NCBI GenBank assembly: GCA_963791615.1
Contig: CAWBTE010000006.1
Location: 1,612,001-1,676,000, forward strand
DNA length: 64,000 nucleotides
Reading direction: 5' to 3'
DNA from: CAILZL01 sp963791615
GTDB taxonomy: Bacteria; Pseudomonadota; Gammaproteobacteria; Steroidobacterales; Steroidobacteraceae
Made by a program: the position numbers and the translations under genes. This document shows, piece by piece, positions 36,462 through 43,756 of the stretch. Numbering within the stretch: the first letter of the stretch is position 1; every line of letters starts with the position of its first letter. Under the pieces are notes generated by a model. The model was not told the DNA's origin. It did no database searches and saw only the letters and a list, made by a program, of their open reading frames with translations.

Positions 36462-36508
36462 GCCTGACGTTTGAGATGAGAGGCGAAACCGTGGCATGAC
36501 TGCGAATA
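36462..36508 (-). repeat. attC remnant interrupted by mobile element
   Basis: GCCTGACGTTTGAG resembles the start of the aadA-type attC (GCCTAACGCTTGAG) with one change in the core. The site runs into the CTAG duplication of the inserted element at 36,509, so its other half is lost or displaced. Confidence 0.4.
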
Positions 36509-36512
36509 CTAG

Positions 36513-36803
36513 AGCCTGTTAACACTATGGGAATCGCTGCGACGGCGGTCAAAAACATTCAGGGCGCGGCGCACCGAGCGCAGTGTACCCAAGTTAATAA
36601 ATGTGGGTACTCCAGCGAGGTGCAACAAAGTCCTGAGTCCCACATTCAATCGGACATGGGGCCCCGTCCCTTCGGGTTGGGCCTCTGAAAGCGCCATGCC
36701 GCGTTACTCGTCGCTTATTTGGAATGACCAAACCTCACTCCTCGCGCCTTGCCTGGCGCTTTCAGAGACTCCAACGCAGCGATTCCCATAGTGTTAACAG
36801 GCC
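36513..36803. mobile_element. 291-bp MITE-like element with 29-bp inverted repeats
   Basis: Terminal inverted repeats of 29 bases (36,513-36,541 and 36,775-36,803) match except at the outermost base. CTAG lies directly outside both ends (36,509-36,512 and 36,804-36,807), as a 4-base target duplication would. Inside is a second inverted repeat (CTCTGAAAGCGCCA near 36,683 and its complement near 36,755). There is no transposase. The CTAG target and short size suggest a non-autonomous derivative of an IS5-like element; the parent family is not certain. Confidence 0.85.
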
Positions 36804-37158
36804 CTAGCAGGAGCCCCACGTAAACCGAGCCTGACACTTTGTCTCGGCTTTTGATGAACTCGACCAATGTCTGGTGTTGAAGCGCGACTGCCAGACCCAG
36901 CTCGGCAGCGACGGACAAGGCGAGGGCCATGAACCCTGCTGCCAACGACTTACCAGGTGAGCATATTTCTGGGAACCGACGTAAAACGTACCCCGCCGAG
37001 AAGAAGATGACCGCAGCCATGATGGGCATTTCCGCAAGCTCAGCCCAGCGCTCTCCTATTCGAGGTACGCGTATCGGAACGCGGAACATACCGAGCACAA
37101 AACCAGTGCTGAGCACTAATGCGAAATACAGGAACGCGGCGCGAATGGTCTTTGGCAC
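36715..37158 (-). CDS. Four-helix membrane protein with C-terminus replaced by MITE
   Basis: 147 residues, start GTG. Helices at about 8-25, 45-60, 72-92 and 112-135. I do not recognise the family. The last 30 or so codons (VNTMGIAALESLKAPGKARG and beyond) are read from the inserted element, including its terminal repeat, so the native C-terminus and probably the cassette attC were cut off at about 36,807. It is a leftward gene of the integron array. Confidence 0.7.
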   Translation of the reverse strand: MPKTIRAAFLYFALVLSTGFVLGMFRVPIRVPRIGERWAELAEMPIMAAVIFFSAGYVLRRFPEICSPGKSLAAGFMALALSVAAELGLAVALQHQTLVEFIKSRDKVSGSVYVGLLLGPVNTMGIAALESLKAPGKARGVRFGHSK

Positions 37159-37188
37159 AGAGTGAGCTACGAGTATGAGTCTTGTGTG

Positions 37189-37253
37189 GCCTAACGCTAC
37201 CGATCAGTCGGAGCCGCGTCTACGCAGCGATCAGCTGCAACGGCTTGTTGGGC
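37189..37253 (-). repeat. attC site (canonical cores)
   Basis: 65 bases bounded by GCCTAAC (RYYYAAC) and GTTGGGC (GTTRRRY), the best-formed attC cores in the array. It sits between the GTG start of the truncated membrane-protein gene and the stop of the zinc-ribbon gene, in the orientation of a leftward cassette. Confidence 0.8.
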
Positions 37254-37276
37254 GGCATTTGCGCCCGAAAAGTCAC

Positions 37277-37612
37277 TCATAAAATGCTTGGTGTCCGAAG
37301 CCCTGAGTCCCAGACGACGTCACACGGTCTACAGAAGTAAAGAATTGGGGCGTTTTCCTGATTCTGTGTGGCCTCATGCATTTCAATACATCCGCCGCAT
37401 CGCGGGCATCGGAATTGCCGCAGAAGACCAATGGAAAGATAGCCAGCAACCACGCCACCAACTATGAAGGATGTCACCGCAAACCACGTTGGAATCCCCA
37501 CACCTGGAATTATTAATGCGATCAATGCGGGAAGCAGGCCGATAATCACCACAGCGAGAACTCGCTTGGATACGCGGGAGCCGAAATGGGGTGCTCGTAG
37601 GTGCTCGCTCAT
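37277..37612 (-). CDS. Small membrane protein with zinc ribbon (integron cassette)
   Basis: 111 residues from the ATG giving MSEHLRAPHFG; the open frame extends upstream across the cassette boundary and is not coding there. Two membrane helices (about 20-40 and 45-68) are followed by a cytoplasmic zinc-ribbon with CPRC and CRPC knuckles. Family not recognised. The zinc ribbon suggests nucleic-acid or protein binding at the membrane. Confidence 0.7.
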   Translation of the reverse strand: MSEHLRAPHFGSRVSKRVLAVVIIGLLPALIALIIPGVGIPTWFAVTSFIVGGVVAGYLSIGLLRQFRCPRCGGCIEMHEATQNQENAPILYFCRPCDVVWDSGLRTPSIL

Positions 37613-37630
37613 CGTTGCTTGCCTTGTGAT

Positions 37631-37652
37631 GCCTAACGCCAAGTTATGTGCC
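37631..37652 (-). repeat. Half attC (R'/L' side only)
   Basis: GCCTAACGCCAAGTTATGTG: a canonical GCCTAAC core with the adjoining L box, directly abutting the stop of the gene at 37,653. No partner half is visible, so this is a minimal or truncated attC. Confidence 0.45.
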
Positions 37653-37922
37653 TCACCGCCACTCGCCATTGCCTTTGCCATCTTCAGGACCAACGAGTGT
37701 AGAAACGCCTTCTGCCAATATTGTTTTCTTTGCCTCAACGAGAGCAGCAGATTCAGTAGGAAATGTATCGTCCCATACTGTGGAATTACCAAACTCGTCT
37801 TCGACTTCCAGAACCCACTCCGCCTCACCTTCGAGCCTGTAAATTTGAACATCGACCGTACGCCCGCCGCTTGATATCGGCTGTGACAGCGGTGATATTT
37901 CCAGTTCAGGTTCCTTGCTCAT
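37653..37922 (-). CDS. Small unknown protein (integron cassette)
   Basis: 89 residues from the ATG giving MSKEPELEISPLSQP. Acidic, probably beta-rich (VDVQIYRLEGEAEWVLEVED) with a C-terminal helix (TESAALVEAKKTILAEGV). No signal or membrane helix. Not assigned to a family. The reading frame continues upstream into the attC but the ATG lies 35 bases inside the cassette boundary, the usual spacing. Confidence 0.65.
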   Translation of the reverse strand: MSKEPELEISPLSQPISSGGRTVDVQIYRLEGEAEWVLEVEDEFGNSTVWDDTFPTESAALVEAKKTILAEGVSTLVGPEDGKGNGEWR

Positions 37923-37957
37923 AATACCTTCCGATACGCAGACGAATTTTTGATTGC

Positions 37958-38056
37958 ACATAACGTAATAGCTGAGGGGCCGCCGGAGCGGCGAAGCCGT
38001 GTAGGGAACCGGCAAGCTCAGGTTGCCGGCGGTCCCTCTCGAGCGGCGGGTTAGGC
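37958..38056 (-). repeat. attC site
   Basis: 99 bases between ACATAAC and GTTAGGC (canonical GTTRRRY), containing strong inner stems (ACCGGCAA with TTGCCGGC, and GGCCGCCGG with a partner near the right end). Its right core holds the TAA stop of the next gene (GCCTAAC on the coding strand), a typical integron arrangement. Confidence 0.75.
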
Positions 38057-38488
38057 CTTTCTTGCCTTGGCATAGACACCCATTCCATAGGCAAGGCACG
38101 CGAGGGCTAGAAAGACCCAGAAGGCCACTACTCCATTCGTTCCAGCAATTGCATAGGCGGTCCTTTCAAAGCGCCAGAGTTCCATTGCGGGGTTGGTGTG
38201 ACGGTCCCAGGCTTTGTAAAGGCTGTATGCAGCACCAAGAAAATTGGCGACATAGATGGCGACCTGTGGATCGTCAGTGGGGAGATGCAATCTCCACTTC
38301 TGACTCCAATGATCGATATGTTCATGGCTGGGCCACCACGGACCAAGCACAAGAAAAGTCAAGACGAAGAGTGCCAGCATGCCGAGGTTGGAGGCGTAAT
38401 CGGCGCTTGGTGCCCTGAGAGAGACAAAAATTACGAGCACGGATAGAAGCCCGAAGACTACTTGAAGAAGTATGCGAATGGAGCGCAT
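38051..38488 (-). CDS. Four-helix membrane protein (integron cassette)
   Basis: 145 residues, helices at about 5-25, 33-50, 80-92 and 115-138, with a hydrophilic middle (PSHEHIDHWSQKWRLHLP). Family not recognised. The stop codon is part of the attC core. Start ATG (MRSIRILLQVVF) lies about 15 bases from the next cassette boundary. Confidence 0.7.
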   Translation of the reverse strand: MRSIRILLQVVFGLLSVLVIFVSLRAPSADYASNLGMLALFVLTFLVLGPWWPSHEHIDHWSQKWRLHLPTDDPQVAIYVANFLGAAYSLYKAWDRHTNPAMELWRFERTAYAIAGTNGVVAFWVFLALACLAYGMGVYAKARKA

Positions 38489-38497
38489 GTTCTGAAT

Positions 38498-38569
38498 GCC
38501 TAACGTGCCCGTAAAAGTGAGCGGCCTGCGCGGCTTTTCGCGCAGGTCCGCTCGACTGCCGGGTTTGCT
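38498..38569 (-). repeat. attC site
   Basis: Left core GCCTAAC is canonical. The inner stem AGCGG-CCTGCGCG pairs with CGCGCAGG-T-CCGCT, with a single unpaired T like the extrahelical base integrases recognise. Right core GTTTGCT is degenerate. Confidence 0.7.
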
Positions 38570-38572
38570 TCG

Positions 38573-38890
38573 TCAGTTCCAATTGGTGATTGCAAAGATG
38601 GACTTGGAGGTAGCTTGCCGTTTCTCAATTGTGTTCTTTTCCTCCGAAGTTTTTCTTTGTCCAAGCGTACTTTCCACAAAGCGAAGAGCGGCCACGATAT
38701 CCTTGTAATAACCATCTTCGCTCGCTGAAAGTATCCACGGCATGATTCCTTCACACGTATGACGAATGTCTTTCCAAGAGCGTCGTAAGCAATACGTTCG
38801 TCAGCCGCTTGGATACTAAGTAGACCGCGAAAGCTTCGAGTTGTTTAGGAATGCGAGGTTACGCACAACTTCTAGAGACCCTCAGCATTG
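38573..38890 (-). pseudogene. Decayed cassette gene with frameshifts
   Basis: Three consecutive coding-like pieces in different frames: VVRNLAFLNNSKLSRS near 38,865-38,815, then LLSIQAADERIAYDALGK up to about 38,755, then IMPWILSASEDGYYKDIVAA to a TGA at 38,573. Together they form one protein of about 100 residues broken by at least two shifts. Family not recognised. Whether the shifts are natural or sequencing errors is unclear. Confidence 0.5.
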
Positions 38891-38921
38891 GGTGGGGATT
38901 TACACTGAAGCTTGAATACCG

Positions 38922-39212
38922 CTATTGCCTAATCTCCACGGTCCAACCGTCGAAGTATGTGACCTTCTTGTCTTTCAGCGTCTTGTGGAATTCGTTTTGA
39001 AGAGGAACGATCTTTTCAAAATACAGAGAACATTGCTCTGAAGTGACCGAATCGCGTCGCGTCTTTCTTGAATCGATGCTGTGCATCTTAAGCACAGCAA
39101 TTTGCTGCTAGGCCGTAGTAGGCAAATATAGCCAAGCCAATTCCCGACCCAAAGTAAAGTAGCTCTGCAAATCGGCTTCTATAACGGCTACAAGATTATT
39201 GATGGCATCCAT
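38922..39212 (-). pseudogene. First cassette gene with in-frame amber stop
   Basis: Closest gene to intI. From ATG 39,212 the frame reads MDAINNLVAVIEADLQSYFT to a TAG at 39,108-39,110. It continues in the same frame without further stops (QQIAVLKMHSIDSRKTRRDS to TYFDGWTVEIRQ) until TAG at 38,922. The total would be 96 residues. Both parts look coding, so it is a nonsense-interrupted gene; an internal ATG could still make the last 54 residues. Family not recognised. Confidence 0.5.
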
Positions 39213-39225
39213 GGTTCAGGTTCAC

Positions 39226-39300
39226 GCCATAACGTGTTTTATCTAGTCTGATTAACAACATGCCTGCCAGTTAACACCGGCTCGTAATTTGACGCAAGTG
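39226..39300 (-). other. Probable attI region
   Basis: Lies between the first cassette gene and intI, where attI must be. The leftmost core-like sequence is CCATAAC (39,227-39,233; GTTATGG on the cassette strand), about 15 bases upstream of the first cassette ATG. Further TTAAC motifs follow at 39,254 and 39,272. Exact limits cannot be fixed by eye. Confidence 0.45.
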
Positions 39301-39321
39301 CCTGTTGCAAATCATCATAAA

Positions 39322-39346
39322 ACAGTAGTACTGTATATAACAACAG
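39322..39346 (+). promoter_or_regulatory. LexA (SOS) box in the intI promoter
   Basis: CTG-N10-CAG at 39,331-39,346 (CTGTATATAACAACAG), very close to the proteobacterial LexA consensus, 22 bases before the intI ATG. It overlaps a second palindrome ACAGTA-G-TACTGT (39,322-39,334) made of LexA half-sites. LexA control of intI is established in class 1 and Vibrio integrons. Confidence 0.88.
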
Positions 39347-39368
39347 GTATAACACGGAGCGTCAGAAC

Positions 39369-40367
39369 ATGGGAAAACCGGCACTTAAATCCGGGCGGCT
39401 GCTTGATCAGCTGCGCGAACGAATCCGCTATGCGCACTACAGCCTGAGCACCGAGAGGACTTACCTGTACTGGGTGCGGTTCTTCATCCGGTTCCACAAG
39501 TTGCGACACCCCCGGGAGATGGGGGCGGCAGAGGTGGAGGCTTTTCTGACTTATCTGGCCAACGAGCGCCGGATTTCGCCATCAACGCACCGACAAGCAT
39601 TGTCGGCGATTCTGTATCTGTACAAGGAAGTGCTGGATATTGAATTGCCCTGGATGCAGGAAATTGGTCGGCCGCAGCAACGATTCCGCATACCGGTCGT
39701 GCTTTCGCGTGAGGAGGTGGCTCGACTGCTGGATCATGTGGACGAACATTACCGGCTGATGTGCCAAGTGTTATATGGCACAGGCCTGCGCTTGCTGGAA
39801 TGTATGTGCCTGCGGGTGAAGGATGTGGATTTTGACCGCAAAGTGATCGTGGTGCGACAGGGCAAGGGCGGCAAAGACCGGGTGGTCATGTTGCCTGCAT
39901 CGCTGGTGAACGCGTTGCGTGATCAGTTGGCGCGATCACGCGCTTTATGGGCAGCAGATCGCGCCGCAAATGTTCCGGGAGTATGGATGCCCGATGCCCT
40001 GGCCCGTAAATATCCACGTGCCGAATCAAGCTGGGCCTGGCACTGGGTCTTTCCTGCCGATCATTTGTCAGTTGATCCGCGCAGCGGCATTCGCCGACGT
40101 CACCACCAGTACGAGCAAACGGTGGGACGCGCGCTATCTGTGGCGGTGAGACGAGCCGACCTCGCCAAGAAGGTAACGGCGCATACCCTGCGACACTCGT
40201 TTGCCACGCATTTGCTGGAGTCGGGTGTGGACATTCGTCGCGTGCAGGAGCTGCTAGGCCATGCGGACGTCAGCACTACCATGATCTACACGCATGTGCT
40301 CAGCTCGTCCGCCGCCGGCACATCCAGCCCGCTGGATGCACTGGTTTCGCTGCGCAACGTGGCATAG
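39369..40367 (+). CDS. intI: Integron integrase IntI
   Basis: 332-residue tyrosine recombinase that inserts and excises gene cassettes. N-terminal SAM-like domain (LLDQLRERIRYAHYSLSTER). Catalytic residues: Arg in YGTGLRLLECMCLRV, the HTLRHSFATHLLESG box, His in ELLGHADVSTT and Tyr in TMIYTH. The IntI-specific extra segment is present (KYPRAESSWAWHWVFPA), which separates it from XerC/D. It is transcribed away from the leftward cassette array, the standard integron layout, and its promoter carries a LexA box. The gene is intact, so the integron may be active. Confidence 0.95.
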   Translation: MGKPALKSGRLLDQLRERIRYAHYSLSTERTYLYWVRFFIRFHKLRHPREMGAAEVEAFLTYLANERRISPSTHRQALSAILYLYKEVLDIELPWMQEIGRPQQRFRIPVVLSREEVARLLDHVDEHYRLMCQVLYGTGLRLLECMCLRVKDVDFDRKVIVVRQGKGGKDRVVMLPASLVNALRDQLARSRALWAADRAANVPGVWMPDALARKYPRAESSWAWHWVFPADHLSVDPRSGIRRRHHQYEQTVGRALSVAVRRADLAKKVTAHTLRHSFATHLLESGVDIRRVQELLGHADVSTTMIYTHVLSSSAAGTSSPLDALVSLRNVA

Positions 40368-40395
40368 TGGTACCTGTCATCAAGCAGGTCACATC

Positions 40396-41103
40396 ATGCC
40401 GCGCCCAGCCTCTCGAACACCCGTTGTTGCTATCAACACCCGCACCGCACTCAAACATCTGCGCGCCAGCGATACCAAACTGGCAGCACTGATCGACCGC
40501 ATCGGGCCGTTTCGCATGGAACGCAATGAAACCCACGATCTGTTTCTGGCGCTGGCCCGGGCGATTGTTTACCAGCAACTGCATGGCAAGGCGGCGGCCA
40601 CCATCCTGCAGCGCGTCTGTGATCTGTTTCCGCGCTCGGGCGAAGGCTTTACCGCGAAAGACATCCTGCGTTGTGCTGATGACAAGTTGCGCGGCGCAGG
40701 GTTATCGCAGAACAAGATGCTGGCGCTGCGTGACCTGGCCAGCAAGACACTGGATGGCACGCTACCCGCCATGGACGAACTGCACACGCTGGATGATGCC
40801 GCCATCATTGAACGCCTGATCACCGTGCGTGGCATTGGTCGCTGGACGGTGGAGATGCTATTGATGTTTCGTCTGGGCAGACCGGATGTGCTGCCGGTGG
40901 ATGACTTCGGCGTACGCAAGGGCTTCATGCTTGCTTACCAGAAACGCGCCATGCCCACGCCCAGACAACTTGCCGTCCACGGTGCACGCTGGTCGCCTTA
41001 TCGCACAGTTGCCAGCTGGTATATGTGGCGGGCAGCGGATGAGACCAAAGCTGTCGTAAAGAAGAAAGCCGTCAAAAAAAAGACAAAACCAGCGCCACGA
41101 TAG
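40396..41103 (+). CDS. DNA-3-methyladenine glycosylase (AlkA-like HhH-GPD)
   Basis: 235-residue base-excision glycosylase. Visible: FLALARAIVYQQLHGKAAA, the helix-hairpin-helix LITVRGIGRWTVEMLL and catalytic Asp in VLPVDDFGVRKG. A Lys-rich tail (about 20 residues) follows. Start at the ATG giving MPRPASRTPVV; an upstream extension would overlap intI in another frame. Adjacent to an SOS-controlled integrase, but no LexA box of its own is seen. Confidence 0.9.
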   Translation: MPRPASRTPVVAINTRTALKHLRASDTKLAALIDRIGPFRMERNETHDLFLALARAIVYQQLHGKAAATILQRVCDLFPRSGEGFTAKDILRCADDKLRGAGLSQNKMLALRDLASKTLDGTLPAMDELHTLDDAAIIERLITVRGIGRWTVEMLLMFRLGRPDVLPVDDFGVRKGFMLAYQKRAMPTPRQLAVHGARWSPYRTVASWYMWRAADETKAVVKKKAVKKKTKPAPR

Positions 41104-41425
41104 CCGGCGCCGCCTGCACCCAGAAAATCTTGCGACTTACTGTCAACGCGCCATAGATACCGGCAACCATCACGCAGCCCAGAAAGAACTGCTGGATGTG
41201 CTGCCCTGCTTCGCCCTGACTCAAGCCCCACAACAGACCGGCAGCAAGAAAGCCGTTATACAAACCCTGATTCGCCGCCAGTGCTCTGGAGGCAGTCGCG
41301 AATTCTGGCGTCAGCCTGAACACCTTACGGCCCAGCGGCTTGTCCCACAGAAACATTTCCAGCACCAGAAACCAGATGTGCAACAGCGCGACCAGCACGA
41401 TCAGGAATTGCGTGACCAGATTCAT
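41072..41425 (-). CDS. DUF1304 family membrane protein
   Basis: 117 residues from ATG (MNLVTQFLIVLVALLHIWFL), four membrane helices. Family pattern: VLEMFLWDKPLGRKVFRLTP and AANQGLYNGFLAAGLLWGL. Function unknown. Its 3' end overlaps the glycosylase 3' end by 32 bases (convergent). Confidence 0.88.
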   Translation of the reverse strand: MNLVTQFLIVLVALLHIWFLVLEMFLWDKPLGRKVFRLTPEFATASRALAANQGLYNGFLAAGLLWGLSQGEAGQHIQQFFLGCVMVAGIYGALTVSRKIFWVQAAPAIVALVLSFF

Positions 41426-41501
41426 GGCGTTCTCGTGGTGAGTTGCCTGCGTTGTAGTTGAAAACCATGCGTATGGCAAACAGGAGCTGCACACTCATCC
41501 G

Positions 41502-41535
41502 TTGACACCATGTCAATAGCTGGACTATTGTCCAG
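41502..41535 (+). promoter_or_regulatory. TetR promoter and operator
   Basis: TTGACA (41,502-41,507), 18-base spacer, TATTGT (41,526-41,531). A perfect inverted repeat CTGGAC-TATT-GTCCAG (41,520-41,535) covers the -10 and ends two bases before the ATG. Expected transcription start falls on or next to the ATG, so the mRNA may be leaderless and the repeat is the probable auto-operator. Confidence 0.7.
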
Positions 41536-41537
41536 CC

Positions 41538-42179
41538 ATGAGCGAACTGGCCACCCGCAGACAGGAAGAGAAAGACCGGCGTCGGGACGAAATCCTCGAC
41601 GCTGCCGCCGCGGTGGCTGAAGCCGAAGGTCTGGCGGCCTTCACCATGGATCAGGTTGCTAAAAAAGCACGATTATCGCGCGCCCTGTTATACGTGTACT
41701 TCACCGACAAGCAGGATTTGCTGCTGGGTCTGGCGGATCGTGCCCACACGCGTTTGTACGAACGCTTTGCCGCCATCAGCGCGCGCAAGCAGACCGGCCT
41801 GAAAAAGATTCAGGGCATGGGTCGCGCCTATGTGACGTTTGCCGAGGAAGATCCGGTCTACTTCGAAGCCCTCTCCTGTTTCGCGGCACACTCTGCCGAA
41901 GACACCGCGCCGGCAGGCAATGAACTGCGCTGCATGCAGGGCGGTGATCGCGTCCATGGCGAACTGATCCAGGCGCTGCAAGCAGGTATTGCAGATGGCT
42001 CGCTGCGTCCGGATATCGGCAACCCGGCGCTGGTGTCGGTGACGCTGTGGGCGTTCATGCATGGTGTCATCCAGATCATCACCACCAAGGGCGCGATGCT
42101 GGAATTCAAGGGCGCAAAGCCGAAGCAGCTGGTCGACCAGGCATTACTGATGTGCACACGCTCGCTGCAGAAGGAATGA
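41538..42179 (+). CDS. TetR/AcrR-family repressor
   Basis: 213 residues. N-terminal HTH: RRRDEILDAAAAVAEAEGLA followed by MDQVAKKARLSRALLYVYF and KQDLLLGLADRA; variable helical ligand-binding C-terminus. It begins directly after its probable operator and heads the OMF-adaptor-RND efflux cluster, which it most likely represses. No Shine-Dalgarno sequence is visible. Confidence 0.9.
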   Translation: MSELATRRQEEKDRRRDEILDAAAAVAEAEGLAAFTMDQVAKKARLSRALLYVYFTDKQDLLLGLADRAHTRLYERFAAISARKQTGLKKIQGMGRAYVTFAEEDPVYFEALSCFAAHSAEDTAPAGNELRCMQGGDRVHGELIQALQAGIADGSLRPDIGNPALVSVTLWAFMHGVIQIITTKGAMLEFKGAKPKQLVDQALLMCTRSLQKE

Positions 42180-42193
42180 GGACACACGTCACC

Positions 42194-43648
42194 ATGTATT
42201 CACACCGCAATACACTGCCCCCTCCCCACCCTCCCCCGCACGCGGGGGAGGGTGTGAATAGGGGCATCCGTGCGCTGCTGATGGCGCTGGTGTGCGCAAC
42301 TTCAATAGCCACTGCACAGGAACGCCCGGCGCAGGCCATCATTGACGACTATGTGGCCGAAGCCCTGCGCAGCAATCTGGCCTTGCAGGGCGAAAGCTTT
42401 GCGGTGGAGCAATCACGCGCCACACTGGATGCGGCACGGGCGCGCTTCCTGCCCGAGTTGAGCCTGTCCGCGCGTTACACCGCCAATCAGGGCGGTCGCA
42501 ATATCGAGTTTCCCATCGGCGATCTGCTCAACCCAGTGCATTCGACATTGAACGACATGCTGCTGGCGCAGGGGCAGGCCACCCGCTTCGGTACACTGCA
42601 AAACCAGAGTTTTCCCTTGCTGCGTCCCTACGAACAGGACACCCATCTGAGCTTGCGCCAGCCGTTGTATGCGCCCGCGGTATCGGCAGGCGTGCGCGCG
42701 CAGCAGGCCCTGCTGAATGCTTCCGAGCAGCAGCGCAACAGTGTGGCGCGGCAATTGAAGCGCGATGTCACCGTGGCGTATCTGAACTGGTTGCAGGCCG
42801 ATGCGGCGGTGGACATTGTCGCCAGCACACAGCAATTGCTCAGCGAGAACCTGCGCATCAATCGTTCGCTGTTCAACAACGGCAAGATCACCGAAGACCA
42901 GCCACTGCGCGCTCAGGCCGAACTGCTGGCCATCGAACAGCAGTTACAGCAATCACGCGACAACGTCACGCAGGCGCAGAGCTACGTCAACTTTCTGCTG
43001 AATCGTTCGCTCGACACCCCGCTTGAAACAGCCAGTGCACAGGCGAGTGTCGCTTTGCAGGCGGTGGAATTGAACCAGCTGCGAGTACAAGCGGCGACAC
43101 AACGCCCCGACCTCAGGCAACTGGATCAAGGCATTGCGGCGGCCAGCGAGCAGGTAAAAATCGCTCGCGCTGCAGCCATGCCCATGCTGGCGCTGGGTGT
43201 AGATACCGGCATTCAGGGTGCTCAGTATGGCGTGGGCTCTGACTACAACTACACCAGTGCATCATTGCTGCTGACCTGGAAGTTCTATGACGGCGGTGGC
43301 CTGAAAGCCCAGGTGAACAGCGCCAGAGCGCAGACACGCCGACTGCAAGTGCAGCGCGAGGCGCTGGATGATCAGATCGCGCTGCAAGTACAGCAGGCAG
43401 TGGATCGCTATCACACCGCCACCCGTTCACTGGCGACTGCCGAAGCGCGTGCCGGGGCAGCGCGCGCCGCGTTTCGCATCGCCGGTCGCAAACGTGACGA
43501 GGGCGTGATCAATCAGGCCGAGTTTCTCGATGCGCGCTCGACGCTGACCAGCGCCGAGTTGAATTTGAATGTCACGCGTTATGCGGCGCTGATTGAAGCA
43601 GCGCAGCTGGAATACACCACAGCCAGTGGCGTGGTATTGGCGCCTTGA
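42194..43648 (+). CDS. TolC-like outer-membrane efflux protein
   Basis: Outer-membrane channel of a tripartite RND efflux pump. Two OEP repeats are visible, starting at PAQAIIDDYVAEALRSNLAL and LNQLRVQAATQRPDLRQL, with TolC-type coiled-coil segments. From ATG 42,194 the first 25 residues (LPPPHPPPHAGEG) are encoded by a GC palindrome and precede the true signal peptide (IRALLMALVCATSIATAQE). A GTG at 42,252 just after the palindrome is an attractive alternative start, with GGAGG close upstream. Confidence 0.85.
   Translation: MYSHRNTLPPPHPPPHAGEGVNRGIRALLMALVCATSIATAQERPAQAIIDDYVAEALRSNLALQGESFAVEQSRATLDAARARFLPELSLSARYTANQGGRNIEFPIGDLLNPVHSTLNDMLLAQGQATRFGTLQNQSFPLLRPYEQDTHLSLRQPLYAPAVSAGVRAQQALLNASEQQRNSVARQLKRDVTVAYLNWLQADAAVDIVASTQQLLSENLRINRSLFNNGKITEDQPLRAQAELLAIEQQLQQSRDNVTQAQSYVNFLLNRSLDTPLETASAQASVALQAVELNQLRVQAATQRPDLRQLDQGIAAASEQVKIARAAAMPMLALGVDTGIQGAQYGVGSDYNYTSASLLLTWKFYDGGGLKAQVNSARAQTRRLQVQREALDDQIALQVQQAVDRYHTATRSLATAEARAGAARAAFRIAGRKRDEGVINQAEFLDARSTLTSAELNLNVTRYAALIEAAQLEYTTASGVVLAP
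42227..42254. repeat. GC-rich palindrome inside OMF 5' end
   Basis: Perfect 12-base arms CACCCTCCCCCG / CGGGGGAGGGTG around CACG. Resembles dispersed extragenic palindromes; it either encodes the odd proline-rich N-terminus of the efflux protein or forms its leader. Confidence 0.7.
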
Positions 43649-43671
43649 TGGTACTGGCTTGTTTACATCCC

Positions 43672-43734
43672 GCAGGGGCGGTTCATGAACCATCCATTGC
43701 CTGACTGCAAAGACGGGCGGTTCACGAACCGCCC
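43672..43734. repeat. Paired GGGCGGTTC palindromic repeats
   Basis: A perfect palindrome GGGCGGTTC-AC-GAACCGCCC (43,715-43,734) and a less perfect copy AGGGGCGGTTCATGAACCAT starting at 43,674. Both lie in the gap between the OMF and adaptor genes. They look like members of a REP-type family. Confidence 0.7.
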
Positions 43735-43756
43735 CTACGCTCACAAGGATTACATC

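Noticed and set aside
36509..36697. Small leftward gene within the MITE-like element
   Set aside because: It spans the element end and internal repeat, has no ribosome site and no recognisable domain; coding is unlikely.
38922..39212. Amber readthrough or pyrrolysine insertion
   Set aside because: No pyrrolysine genes or special context are visible; a point mutation or error is simpler.
33643..39300. CRISPR array
   Set aside because: Repeats are few, imperfect and separated by genes; they match attC structure, not regularly spaced identical repeats, and no cas genes are present.
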